A DNA stretch of 64,000 nucleotides. It comes from Seleniibacterium sp963677135. Lineage in GTDB: Bacteria; Desulfobacterota; Desulfuromonadia; Desulfuromonadales; Geopsychrobacteraceae. The notes below the pieces were generated by a model. The model saw only the letters and a program-made list of their open reading frames with translations. It had not been told where the DNA came from and made no database searches. Of the stretch, positions 44,102-52,345 are shown piece after piece. The position numbers and the translations under genes were made by a program. How positions within the stretch are numbered: the stretch's first letter is position 1; the number at the start of each line of letters is the position of its first letter. Location: contig CAXXLS010000001.1 in the NCBI GenBank assembly GCA_963677135.2, positions 44,775 through 108,774 on the forward strand, read 5' to 3'.

Positions 44102-44824
44102 ATGGGAAAACTATCTAAAAACCGGGTGTTTATTGCAGGTGCTGCATCGGCAATAGGGCAAGCGATTGCTCGAGCCATTATCGCTCGTGATGGTCAGGTC
44201 ATTTTAGGGGGCAGGTCCTTGGAAAAGCTTAAAAAGATCCAGCTGGAACTAGGTCCTGCGTGTACAGCAATCTGTCAGATAAAGCTTGAAAACGAAGCTT
44301 CCCTAGAGCAGGCGATGGCAGCCCAAGGACCATTCAACCATATTATTTCCACAGCTGCTGATCTCAGTTTTAAACCCTTGTTAGACACGACGTCAGACGA
44401 AATTCAGAACGCTTTAAATTCAAAAATCTGGGGGGCAATAAACCTGGCTCGGGCAGCTCACATTCACCTGTTGCCGCAAGGAAGCCTGACGCTTTTTTCA
44501 GGCGTTGCAGCCTATCGCCCAGGTCCTGGAAAATCAATCGTCGCAGGCGTCAATATGTTTCTTGAGGGGTTTGCCGCGGCAATGGCCCACGAACTCGCTC
44601 CAGCCAGAGTCAATGTTATTTCGCCAGGCATCGTCAACACCTCTCTCTGGGACAAGATGGACAAAGAAAAGCGCACTGATTTTTTCGCCGCTGTCGCAAA
44701 AAGTTTGCCGACCCAGCGTATTGGCCAACCAGAAGATCTGGCCCAGGCTGCAATTATGGTTCTGGAGAATGGTTTCATCTCGGGATCAGTCTTGCATGTT
44801 GATGGAGGCGGACGAATCGCCTAG
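44102..44824 (+). CDS. Atypical short-chain dehydrogenase/reductase-like protein without YxxxK
   Basis: A 240-residue Rossmann-fold SDR relative. The cofactor glycine motif is IAGAASAIGQAIA and NVISPGIVNTSLW is the usual NPG-like region. In the place where SDRs have Y-x3-K, aligned on the following FLEGF/LEGL block, the sequence has Val147 and Asn151. A Tyr138 and Lys144 occur in AYRPGPGK but with the wrong spacing. Redox catalysis by the standard mechanism is therefore doubtful; it may be a binding protein, epimerase or altered reductase. It is more A/T-rich than the core genes. It is probably LysR-controlled and lies before the TRAP genes. Confidence 0.85.
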   Translation: MGKLSKNRVFIAGAASAIGQAIARAIIARDGQVILGGRSLEKLKKIQLELGPACTAICQIKLENEASLEQAMAAQGPFNHIISTAADLSFKPLLDTTSDEIQNALNSKIWGAINLARAAHIHLLPQGSLTLFSGVAAYRPGPGKSIVAGVNMFLEGFAAAMAHELAPARVNVISPGIVNTSLWDKMDKEKRTDFFAAVAKSLPTQRIGQPEDLAQAAIMVLENGFISGSVLHVDGGGRIA

Positions 44825-45053
44825 CAAGCATGGCCTTCCGAAAGCCGACCAGTAAAGAACAGTGTAAAAAGACAGGGTCAGAGAAAGGAATGCATTTCTA
44901 CGACAAGTTTAAAATTTAGCCTGTGCCGCAAGTTATTGAACTGCCACCTTAACGTGTCCAGGGATATTTTGAGCCGTCATATTGCTCAGGATCTCCTCTG
45001 GTATAGCACGTTTTATTAGGGATATTCCCCACTATTCAACTAAGGAGGAAACA

Positions 45054-46124
45054 ATGACAAGACCTAGCTTCTGGAAACTATTCTCTATCTGCTTGGTGGC
45101 GCTTTCAATATTTTCAATTCCCTTCACCGAACCGGCAACAGCTGCAGAAAAACCTGTCGTCCTCAAGTTTGTTGACTGGCATCCTTCAGCAGACGTCAAC
45201 GTCTACGCAAAAGCCAACAGTTATATTGTGCGAGAAATAGAAAAACGAAGCAACGGTCGATTAAAAATCGAATATTACTGGTCCGGCTCCTTGCTTCCCG
45301 CAAAAGATACGGTGTCCGGTCTTCAAATGGGGGTCGCAGACATGGGTCTGGTTCATTCCGCTTATGAACCCGGCAAGCTTCCATTGACCTCGGTGGGAGG
45401 ATTACCCGCAATCGGCCACGATTTTTATCCTTCCGCCATGGCTGTTGCTGAACTTCAGAAACTTCCTGAGCTACAGGCTGAACTGGCAAAACATAACCTG
45501 AAATTTTTAACGGCTGCATGCAATACCTCAAGCGGTATCTGGTCGAGCAAACCCATCCGTTCAATCGCAGATATGAAAGGTAAAAAGTTCGCCTGTGAAG
45601 GAGACAAGGCGGTTATCGTAAAAGCCTTGGGTGGTGTCCCGGTTACAATGACCTCGACAGAAGTTTATCAGGCTCTTGAAAAGGGAACCGTCGATGGCGG
45701 GCTAGCGAATCCCGGCTGGGCCAGCGATTATAAATGGCACGAAGTCGCTCCTTATTATACGGAACTTCTCTTCGGAAATACCGCCGGCATTATAAATGTC
45801 ATCAATAAAAACAGCTGGGATAAAATTCCAGCGGATCTTCAGAAAATGTTTGCCGATTTGGTAGAGGAAGCGGCAATCAAAGGCCATGAAATTTATCAGA
45901 GCAATGCAGAAAATAAACTTAAAGGCCTGGTTGATCAGAACTTGGTAACGGTCATTAAGCCATCAGAAAAAGACATTGCTCTTTTGGAAAAAACAGCCGA
46001 AGAAGTTGTCTGGGTTGACTGGGCGAAAAAGATGTCAGCTCGAGGCCTGGATGGCCAAAAAATTCTCGATCAATGGCGAAAAACATATCGTAAATACGCT
46101 CAAAGTTCACCCTTTGCACATTAA
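45054..46124 (+). CDS. dctP: TRAP transporter substrate-binding protein (DctP family)
   Basis: A 356-residue periplasmic binding protein. A signal peptide ends near PATAA|EK. The mature protein has the DctP pattern: LKFVDWHPSADVNVYAK, GRLKIEYYWSGSLLP, RSIADMKGKKFACEGDKA and GTVDGGLANPGW. It delivers a carboxylate or similar anion to the DctQM permease. The ligand cannot be read from sequence; the closest types bind organic acids. AAGGAGG precedes ATG 45054. It is separated from the permease gene by a strong hairpin. Confidence 0.92.
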   Translation: MTRPSFWKLFSICLVALSIFSIPFTEPATAAEKPVVLKFVDWHPSADVNVYAKANSYIVREIEKRSNGRLKIEYYWSGSLLPAKDTVSGLQMGVADMGLVHSAYEPGKLPLTSVGGLPAIGHDFYPSAMAVAELQKLPELQAELAKHNLKFLTAACNTSSGIWSSKPIRSIADMKGKKFACEGDKAVIVKALGGVPVTMTSTEVYQALEKGTVDGGLANPGWASDYKWHEVAPYYTELLFGNTAGIINVINKNSWDKIPADLQKMFADLVEEAAIKGHEIYQSNAENKLKGLVDQNLVTVIKPSEKDIALLEKTAEEVVWVDWAKKMSARGLDGQKILDQWRKTYRKYAQSSPFAH

Positions 46125-46154
46125 TCTCCTCAGAGAAAAACCTGTTATTGCGTA

Positions 46155-46192
46155 GGCAGCCCAGAATTAACTCAGGTTGACGAAGGGCTGCC
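46155..46192 (+). other. Intercistronic hairpin between dctP and dctQM
   Basis: GGCAGCCC (46155-46162) pairs perfectly with GGGCTGCC (46185-46192). No T run follows. Such hairpins often give higher binding-protein than permease expression by stabilising the 5' message. Confidence 0.65.
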
Positions 46193-46268
46193 CACCATAA
46201 AGTGTTTTCAGTTTCAGCGATGAATGTTTTACAAACCTTATCGCAAAGGCAATCGACAGGAGCATATT

Positions 46269-48158
46269 GTGGATTTTGAAGATCAAATTGAAACGGCAGG
46301 GCCAAATATTCTAGAAAAGTGGTCCATTGGTATATCTGGTCTCGTGGTTACCTTTCTCATGCTATTAACCACAGTAGATGTTGTCTTGCGTTACGTTTTT
46401 AATAGTCCGATTCCGGGAGCATATTCTCTTTGTGAGATGCTGATGATCGGTGTGGTTTATCCGGCCATTGCTTTTGTCCAAGGAGCCAAAGGTCATGTCA
46501 GAGTTGATATCATCATAGACCGACTAAGAGGTATTCGACGGACAACTTTTGAACTGGCGACACTCTGGCTCGCACTGGTCGCCTTTAGTGGCATGTGCTG
46601 GAAAAGCACCATGTTAGCCTGGGAAAACTGGGTCACGGGTGATTATGCCATGGGCCTTCTGAATATCCCATACTGGCCGACTAAAACGGTAATGAGCCTT
46701 GGACTTGCTCTTCTGTGCCTCCGCTTTCTGCAGGACATTAAGGCCTGTATCTCAAAAATCAGGGGGCAGAGCCAACGTTGGTGGCTCTGGGTAATAACCT
46801 CGATAACTCCGTTAATATTATTCTGGCTTATGACCCTGATTTTATCCCCTGGAACCTTATCAGCAACAACCATCGGATGGATTATGATTGCAGCAATGTT
46901 TGTCGTGTTGCTGATGGGATTGCCGATTGCATTCGGCCTTCTTTTTGTTGCTATCGCGGGCTACTGGATCCTCTCTGGGCCTCTTGTGACTCTTTCTATT
47001 ATGGGCATAATTCCATATGACAAAATTGCCAACTACACCCTGAGCGTCGTTCCTCTGTTTATTCTGATGGGACATCTCGCGTTTCAAGCCGGGTTTGCGA
47101 CAAGTATGTACAAAACCTGTCAGGTGTGGCTGGGTCGACTACCTGGAAGTATGGCCCAGGCGACAGTCGTTGGAGGTGCAGCTTTTGGCGCTGCCTGTGG
47201 TGCAGGGGTTGCAAGTGCTGCGACTCTCGCCAAAATCTGTGTCCCAATCATGAGGGAGCATAATGTCGACCTGAAAATGTCACTTGGCTGCGTTGCTGCA
47301 GTTGGCGGGCTTGCCGCACTGATTCCGCCAAGTATCATGATGGTCATTTATGCCATGATAACCAACCAGTCTTCCGACAAACTTCTAATAGCGGGAATGG
47401 TTCCAGGGCTACTCGCGGCAGCAAGTTTCATGATCATGATTTTTTTCATGGTCAAACGTAATCCAAAACTCGCCCCACCACTAACAAACAAAGTCACATG
47501 GCGCGACAAGATTCTCTCTCTTAAGGAAAGCTGGGGCATCGCCGTTCTTGGAATTGTTGTCATCGGCGGAATTTTCACTGGGATTTTCACACCGACAGAA
47601 GCTGGCGCTCTTGGAGCTTCAGGTACCTTGCTGTTAGGAATCGTAACCCGCAGGTTGACCTTTCGGAATTTTATCGATGCCGTCAACGAAACCACCAAAA
47701 CAACGGCCATGATCTTCCTGATTATCGCGTCGGCAATGGTCCTGGCCAACTTCATGGCTATCAGCCGATTGCCGTCGGTTACAAGCGATTTTGTTATGGG
47801 TCTCGATGTCCCCCGGTCTTTTATCCTGGCGGGGGTTATTGCTCTGTACCTTGTGGCTGGCTGCATTATGGATATGACATCATTCATGCTGCTGACCATG
47901 CCCATCGTATTCCCGGCGATAACCGGGCTGGGTTATGACCCGGTCTGGTTTGGTGTGATAATCGTCATCCTCTGTGAACTAGCTCTGATCTCTCCACCTT
48001 TCGGTTTGAATCTTTTCATCCTCAGAGCCATGAATCCGGAAGTTGGGATGGGCGACATCATACGGGGCTCGCTCCCGTTTACCCTGATGTATTTTATCGT
48101 CACCATCTTGTGCTGTTTGTTTCCCATTATTGTAACCTGGCTGCCAAGTATTATGTAA
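46269..48158 (+). CDS. TRAP transporter fused permease (DctQ-DctM)
   Basis: A 629-residue membrane protein. The first ~190 residues are a DctQ-like four-helix small subunit (TVDVVLRYVFNSPIPGAYSLCE), fused to a DctM large subunit with about 12 helices (VVPLFILMGHLAFQAGF, GAACGAGVASAATLAKICVP, LIPPSIMMVIYAM, FTPTEAGALGASG). It is sodium- or proton-driven by family knowledge. GTG 46269 is preferred as start because AGGAG is well placed; ATG 46224 is possible. It follows dctP after a hairpin and precedes a cupin gene. Confidence 0.92.
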   Translation: MDFEDQIETAGPNILEKWSIGISGLVVTFLMLLTTVDVVLRYVFNSPIPGAYSLCEMLMIGVVYPAIAFVQGAKGHVRVDIIIDRLRGIRRTTFELATLWLALVAFSGMCWKSTMLAWENWVTGDYAMGLLNIPYWPTKTVMSLGLALLCLRFLQDIKACISKIRGQSQRWWLWVITSITPLILFWLMTLILSPGTLSATTIGWIMIAAMFVVLLMGLPIAFGLLFVAIAGYWILSGPLVTLSIMGIIPYDKIANYTLSVVPLFILMGHLAFQAGFATSMYKTCQVWLGRLPGSMAQATVVGGAAFGAACGAGVASAATLAKICVPIMREHNVDLKMSLGCVAAVGGLAALIPPSIMMVIYAMITNQSSDKLLIAGMVPGLLAAASFMIMIFFMVKRNPKLAPPLTNKVTWRDKILSLKESWGIAVLGIVVIGGIFTGIFTPTEAGALGASGTLLLGIVTRRLTFRNFIDAVNETTKTTAMIFLIIASAMVLANFMAISRLPSVTSDFVMGLDVPRSFILAGVIALYLVAGCIMDMTSFMLLTMPIVFPAITGLGYDPVWFGVIIVILCELALISPPFGLNLFILRAMNPEVGMGDIIRGSLPFTLMYFIVTILCCLFPIIVTWLPSIM

Positions 48159-48277
48159 CAAATCAATGGCTGCGCTGAAAACATAACGGGCAAAAATCAA
48201 TTCGTGGAGAGTCGAGGGCAAACGCGACTCCTGTTCTTTCAATCCAGTGAACTTCAAAAGAGGAAGGATATTTTACA

Positions 48278-48619
48278 ATGCCATTTTTAAACTGGGATGA
48301 ACTTGAAAAAGTCGAATTTAATCCACTTGTCTATGGACACATCGTTCAGACTGACAAAGCCATGGTCTGCAAGATCACATGCCCCGTCGGCAAAACAATG
48401 AATATGCATAAACATGATTTTGATCAGATTACCAATATGTTAAGCGGGAAAATATTATGGACTATCGAAGGCGAAGGTGAAAAGGAGGTTGGGCCCTGGG
48501 ATGTTCTGGTCATGCCAGCCGGCGTTGCCCATGGGGGTGTTGTCATCGAAGAGGCCACTTATATTGATGTTTTTGTTCCGCCACGCCAGGATTTCTCATG
48601 GCATAAACAAAAACTGTGA
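48278..48619 (+). CDS. Cupin-domain protein
   Basis: A 113-residue single-domain cupin. The metal-ligand motifs are recognisable in MNMHKHDFDQITNMLSG (first His pair and Glu/Gln position) and VMPAGVAHGGVVIEEA (second His). It may bind a metal or a small carboxylate. A GAGGAAGGA site precedes ATG 48278. It is the last gene of the TRAP cluster and is followed by a strong terminator. It may sense or process the imported substrate; this is inference. Confidence 0.85.
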   Translation: MPFLNWDELEKVEFNPLVYGHIVQTDKAMVCKITCPVGKTMNMHKHDFDQITNMLSGKILWTIEGEGEKEVGPWDVLVMPAGVAHGGVVIEEATYIDVFVPPRQDFSWHKQKL

Positions 48620-48628
48620 AGGGTTAAG

Positions 48629-48667
48629 TAAAGGCTTCCTGAATTCATTCAATTCAGGGAGCCTTTA
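48629..48667. terminator. Bidirectional terminator between cupin and LysR genes
   Basis: TAAAGGCTTCCTGAATT (48629-48645) pairs almost perfectly with AATTCAGGGAGCCTTTA (48651-48667), with a five-base loop and A/T ends on both strands. Confidence 0.85.
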
Positions 48668-48702
48668 AACGAGAGGCGACAGCAAATCAACTGTTATCGC
48701 CT

Positions 48703-49662
48703 TTACTTCCTTGCCCCCAGGGTAAACCGTTCAAGAATTTCCTTCTGCTGCATACCGGCCAGCATGAAATCCCGGAAGGTCTTCTCAGTCAAGGTGGGAA
48801 CCTTATCCTGCAACTGAACCAGGGAGATCATGTTCAGCATGGCCTGTGCCTGGGTTCGAATCGGGACGAGTTCTCCGCTCTGCAGTTCCTCCCACATCAG
48901 GTGGGCCGTTGCCACTCCCAGCCCCATCCCCAGCTTGAGTCCGGAAATAAGTGCTTCGTGGCTGTCCAGGGTCATGACGATATTGAGATTGTCCGGCACC
49001 CTCTTGAAATGATGCTTGAACCAGAGATCCAGAATCGACGGATCATCTTCATCGGTGATGAACTCCCGCTGAATCAGCCGCGAATAATCCTGCCCATCCT
49101 TCAGATATTGCTTCGCGTAATCCCGCGAGCAGGTCAGAATCATCACTTCCTTAAGTAAAGGATCAATACTGAAGATGTCAGGAAACCCGGGCAGTTCCCC
49201 CCTGTTGAAATAGACGTCGACCAGGGCGAAATCGAGATCTCCTTCTCTGATCATCGTCAGCAGGGGAATGGATTCCTTGAATTTGAGACGAAACTGGACA
49301 TCCGGATAGCGCTGCCGAAAAGCATGACAGAACCTTGGCAGATACTCTTTGCCGAATTCACGGGGAGCGCCGATCCTCAACAGGCCGCTCGGTTTTTCAA
49401 GGGGCTGACGGATGTAGGGTATTTCCTGCTCAAGACGCGAAATGAGCGGTTCGGCAAGACTGAACAACCTGATACCGGCGGTCGTCGGAACCAGCTTTTT
49501 GTGCAGGCGGGTGAACAGCTGAACCTTCATTTCCGCTTCCAGTTTCTGCAACTGCTGACTGACCGCGGGCTGGGTCAGGTTCAACTCACGCGCTGCGGTC
49601 ACGATACTGCCGGTTCGATAAATATCGTAAAAAACTTTGAGGCGATTAAGATCTGGAAGCAT
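48703..49662 (-). CDS. LysR-family transcriptional regulator
   Basis: A 319-residue LysR protein with a typical N-terminal HTH (SIVTAARELNLTQPAVSQQLQKLE) and a C-terminal effector domain. It is distinct from the LysR at 43076. A TTATACTATAA palindrome (49672-49682) lies just upstream of its start, in the divergent region shared with a small membrane-protein gene. It may control that gene or the cupin/TRAP cluster; the target is unknown. Confidence 0.92.
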   Translation of the reverse strand: MLPDLNRLKVFYDIYRTGSIVTAARELNLTQPAVSQQLQKLEAEMKVQLFTRLHKKLVPTTAGIRLFSLAEPLISRLEQEIPYIRQPLEKPSGLLRIGAPREFGKEYLPRFCHAFRQRYPDVQFRLKFKESIPLLTMIREGDLDFALVDVYFNRGELPGFPDIFSIDPLLKEVMILTCSRDYAKQYLKDGQDYSRLIQREFITDEDDPSILDLWFKHHFKRVPDNLNIVMTLDSHEALISGLKLGMGLGVATAHLMWEELQSGELVPIRTQAQAMLNMISLVQLQDKVPTLTEKTFRDFMLAGMQQKEILERFTLGARK

Positions 49663-49771
49663 AAGCGTACCTTATACTATAATTTATTAAGAATAATTTT
49701 ACTTATATATCATTCCTGCCTAAACTTCAATCAAGACAAATTTTTTCTAATTATTCTGCACGGAGGCGCTT

Positions 49772-49936
49772 ATGGCCATTTTCATATTCATCCTGTTTCT
49801 CGTGGTTGCACCAATTGTTCTTTTATCCGACGTCCAGTCAGCGCACTGGGAAGATGACAGTCGTATTGTCAATGCCCGCGGTCTGAGCAGTCATGACCGG
49901 TTTCACCTGATCTCACGCTGGGGAGCCCACAACTGA
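49772..49936 (+). CDS. Small single-pass membrane protein, unknown
   Basis: A 54-codon gene. It begins MAIFIFILFLVVAPIVLLSD, one membrane helix, followed by a polar tail with HWEDDSRIVN and a C-terminal SRWGAHN. A good GGAGGC ribosome site lies upstream and a strong terminator lies 31 bases after the stop, which support reality. It is divergent from the LysR gene. No family recognised. Confidence 0.68.
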   Translation: MAIFIFILFLVVAPIVLLSDVQSAHWEDDSRIVNARGLSSHDRFHLISRWGAHN

Positions 49937-49967
49937 CCGCGCCCTCAAAAACAGATCGGAGCAACAA

Positions 49968-49994
49968 AAAAGCAGCCCATTTCGGCTGCTTTTT
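49968..49994 (+). terminator. Intrinsic terminator after the 54-codon gene
   Basis: AAAAGCAGCC (49968-49977) pairs perfectly with GGCTGCTTTT (49984-49993) with a six-base loop and T-rich end. Confidence 0.88.
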
Positions 49995-50142
49995 CTATGT
50001 CTTTCCGGTAGCAAGAGATTCTCCACTGGCGGATTTGAGCGATCCCTAAAATTACATTTGCCCTCGGCACGCAGGAAACGTTAAACTGCTTCTCCTGTGA
50101 TCCGATATCGTCACCATACAGCTTTTAAAGAAGGCCCGAGTC

Positions 50143-50544
50143 TTGTACACGGAAAAAGTTCTAGAGCATTTCCAGAATCCCAGAAACATCGGCATCATTG
50201 ATGATCCCACGGTCCTGGTGCAAGTTGGCGAACCGAGCTGTGGCGATGCCCTGCTGCTGACGCTCAAAATTGAAAACGATCATATCGTCGATATCAAAGT
50301 CAAGGTCTTCGGTTGCGGTGCCGCTATCGCCACGTCCTCTATCGCCACCGAAATGACCATGGGAAAATCCCTGGATGAAGCGGTCCAGATTACCGAGCAA
50401 ACCATCGCCGATGCGTTGGGGGGGTTGCCCCCGGAAAAAATGCACTGTTCCAATATGGCCGCAGGCGCTATCAGGGGGGCCATCAATGAGTACCGCAAAG
50501 CCATGGCGGCTAAAGCGGAGAGTTCCTCCCGGCAAGCCCAATAA
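50143..50544 (+). CDS. IscU/NifU-N-type Fe-S cluster scaffold
   Basis: A 133-residue scaffold with the three cluster-binding cysteines Cys33 (GEPSCGDALLL), Cys58 (FGCGAAIATSS) and Cys102 (MHCSNMAAGAI) and the conserved Asp35. It is a stand-alone NifU N-terminal-like domain; there is no IscS, ferredoxin or Nfu beside it. The start is TTG 50143 (MYTEKVLEHFQNPRN), with AAGAAGG upstream. It lies ahead of plsY and mltG, perhaps by chance. A second, SufU-like scaffold is at 63465. Confidence 0.9.
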   Translation: MYTEKVLEHFQNPRNIGIIDDPTVLVQVGEPSCGDALLLTLKIENDHIVDIKVKVFGCGAAIATSSIATEMTMGKSLDEAVQITEQTIADALGGLPPEKMHCSNMAAGAIRGAINEYRKAMAAKAESSSRQAQ

Positions 50545-50573
50545 CGACCAACCACTGACCTCCCGGAGTACCC

Positions 50574-51161
50574 ATGACTCTTGCTCTTTTAATCTGCGCC
50601 TCCTATCTTGTCGGGGCGATTCCGACCGGTCTGATTCTGACCCGGATGATTGGCGGCGAAGATATTCGCAAAGCCGGCAGCGGCAACATCGGTGCCACCA
50701 ATGTCTACCGGGTTGCCGGTCGCAAGCTCGGCATCATCACGCTGGTCGGCGACTGTCTCAAGGGCGTGATTCCCCTGGTCGTCGCGCAGCAGAGCTTCGA
50801 CCTGGCCGGCACAAACCTGGCCCTGATCGCCATCGCCGCCTTTATCGGCCACTGTTTCCCGGTCTACCTGAGGTTCAAAGGGGGCAAGGGCGTGGCCACC
50901 GCCCTGGGAATATTCCTGGTGCTGTCCCCCCTGGCCGTTCTTGGCGCATTGCTGGTTTTCATTGCCGTTCTCTGGAAATGGCGGTTCATTTCCCTGGCAT
51001 CCATTTCGGCCGCGGCGATCATTCCCGTCCTGGTTATCCTCATCTCCCGATCGCTTCCCCTGTTTGGCGCCACACTGCTCATCGCGGCCCTGGTTATCTG
51101 GCGACATCGCAGCAACATCGAGCGGTTGCGCGCCGGCACCGAGAACAGGTTCAATCTCTAG
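50574..51161 (+). CDS. plsY: Glycerol-3-phosphate acyltransferase PlsY
   Basis: A 195-residue inner-membrane enzyme using acyl-phosphate to acylate glycerol-3-phosphate, the first step of phospholipid synthesis. Family motifs are SYLVGAIPTGLILTRM, DIRKAGSGNIGATNVYR and FKGGKGVATALGIFL. It has about five membrane helices. It ends four bases before the mltG start, so the two are likely cotranscribed. Confidence 0.95.
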   Translation: MTLALLICASYLVGAIPTGLILTRMIGGEDIRKAGSGNIGATNVYRVAGRKLGIITLVGDCLKGVIPLVVAQQSFDLAGTNLALIAIAAFIGHCFPVYLRFKGGKGVATALGIFLVLSPLAVLGALLVFIAVLWKWRFISLASISAAAIIPVLVILISRSLPLFGATLLIAALVIWRHRSNIERLRAGTENRFNL

Positions 51162-51165
51162 AATC

Positions 51166-52167
51166 ATGCGCCGATTTCTGTTCACAGCGGCCGTCCTGAT
51201 CGTCCTGGTCACGATCTCGGCGGGATTCATTCTGTACCGTAATGTGCTGACACCGGTCGCGCCACCGGAGGCTGTCGTGGTGGCGGTTTCCCCCGGCAAC
51301 AGCCTGCAGCAGGTCGCCCGCCAGCTCGAAGCGAAAGGTGTGGTCAGGACAGAACTGTCCTTAAGGCTGCTGGCCCGCTTGAACCAGCAGGGAGGTCAGA
51401 TCCAGGCCGGCACCTATAAATTCCAGAAACCCGCCAAACCTGCGGACATCCTTGCCCGCCTGATCCAGGGGGATGTCGAGAAGGTCAGCCTGACCATTCC
51501 CGAAGGGTTCACCCTGAAGCAGGTCATCCAGCGGATGACCGCCTCAGGCCTGGGCGAAGCGGAACGGTTCGACCGGCTTGCTCACGACCCAGCCTTTATC
51601 AGATCCCTCAACCTTGCTGCGGACAGCCTTGAGGGCTACCTGTTTCCGGAAACCTACCTGTTTGCCCCCGGGATCGAAGAAGAGGCCCTGCTGCGCATGA
51701 TGGTGGACCAGTTCCATCAGCATATCAGCAAAGCCCTGCTTGCCGCGGCGAAGAAACAGGGACTGAACCTGCACCAGCTGGTCATCCTGGCGTCTATCAT
51801 TGAAAAAGAGACCGGGCAGAAAGACGAAATGCCGTTGATCTCCTCGGTTTTTCACAACCGGCTGAAACGGCGGATCCCCCTACAGACCGATCCAACCGTC
51901 ATTTACGGAATCGCCGACTTTGACGGCAACCTCACCCGCAAACACCTGACCACTCCCGGCCCCTACAACACCTATCTCAACCGCGGACTGCCTCCCGGGC
52001 CGATCGCTAACCCCGGCCTGGCGGCGCTGCAGGCAGCAGCGAACCCGGCGGCCACCAGGTATCTTTATTTCGTTGCCCGCGGAGACGGCAGCCACGAATT
52101 TTCCACCACCCTCAAGCAGCACAACGCAGCCGTCCGGAAATACCAGTTGCGACGGCGGTCGCGCTGA
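51166..52167 (+). CDS. mltG: Endolytic murein transglycosylase MltG
   Basis: A 333-residue membrane-anchored YceG-like protein that cuts nascent glycan strands. It has an N-terminal anchor helix (FLFTAAVLIVLVTISAGFIL), a LysM-like part (VSPGNSLQQVARQLEAKG) and the catalytic domain with LASIIEKETGQKDEMP, HNRLKRRIPLQTDPTVIYG and GLPPGPIANPGLAAL. ATG 51166 begins the anchor; the frame is open further upstream inside plsY but lacks similarity. Confidence 0.95.
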   Translation: MRRFLFTAAVLIVLVTISAGFILYRNVLTPVAPPEAVVVAVSPGNSLQQVARQLEAKGVVRTELSLRLLARLNQQGGQIQAGTYKFQKPAKPADILARLIQGDVEKVSLTIPEGFTLKQVIQRMTASGLGEAERFDRLAHDPAFIRSLNLAADSLEGYLFPETYLFAPGIEEEALLRMMVDQFHQHISKALLAAAKKQGLNLHQLVILASIIEKETGQKDEMPLISSVFHNRLKRRIPLQTDPTVIYGIADFDGNLTRKHLTTPGPYNTYLNRGLPPGPIANPGLAALQAAANPAATRYLYFVARGDGSHEFSTTLKQHNAAVRKYQLRRRSR

Positions 52168-52279
52168 ACCATCCGAAAGCACCCCGCAAACATCATCATC
52201 GAAACCGCCAAAAGACGCCATATCCGGTCCCGAAACCCTTTAAACAGCCGGTCCCGGTTCCCGATATCGGCTTTGCCGC

Positions 52280-52312
52280 AAAAAAATAACCCCGAAACAT
52301 TCCCGGGGTTAT
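52280..52312 (-). terminator. Terminator after the SfrA-like gene (minus strand)
   Basis: ATAACCCCG (52286-52294) and CGGGGTTAT (52304-52312) form a perfect 9-bp stem followed by six T on the minus strand. Confidence 0.9.
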
Positions 52313-52345
52313 CTCAATCTCAGTACAATGAAAAAAAATGAAGGA

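Noticed and set aside
44868..44910. Remnant of a REP/RAYT-like element (GACAGGGTCAGAG stretch)
   Set aside because: Short match in one copy only, no transposase or second copy in the window.
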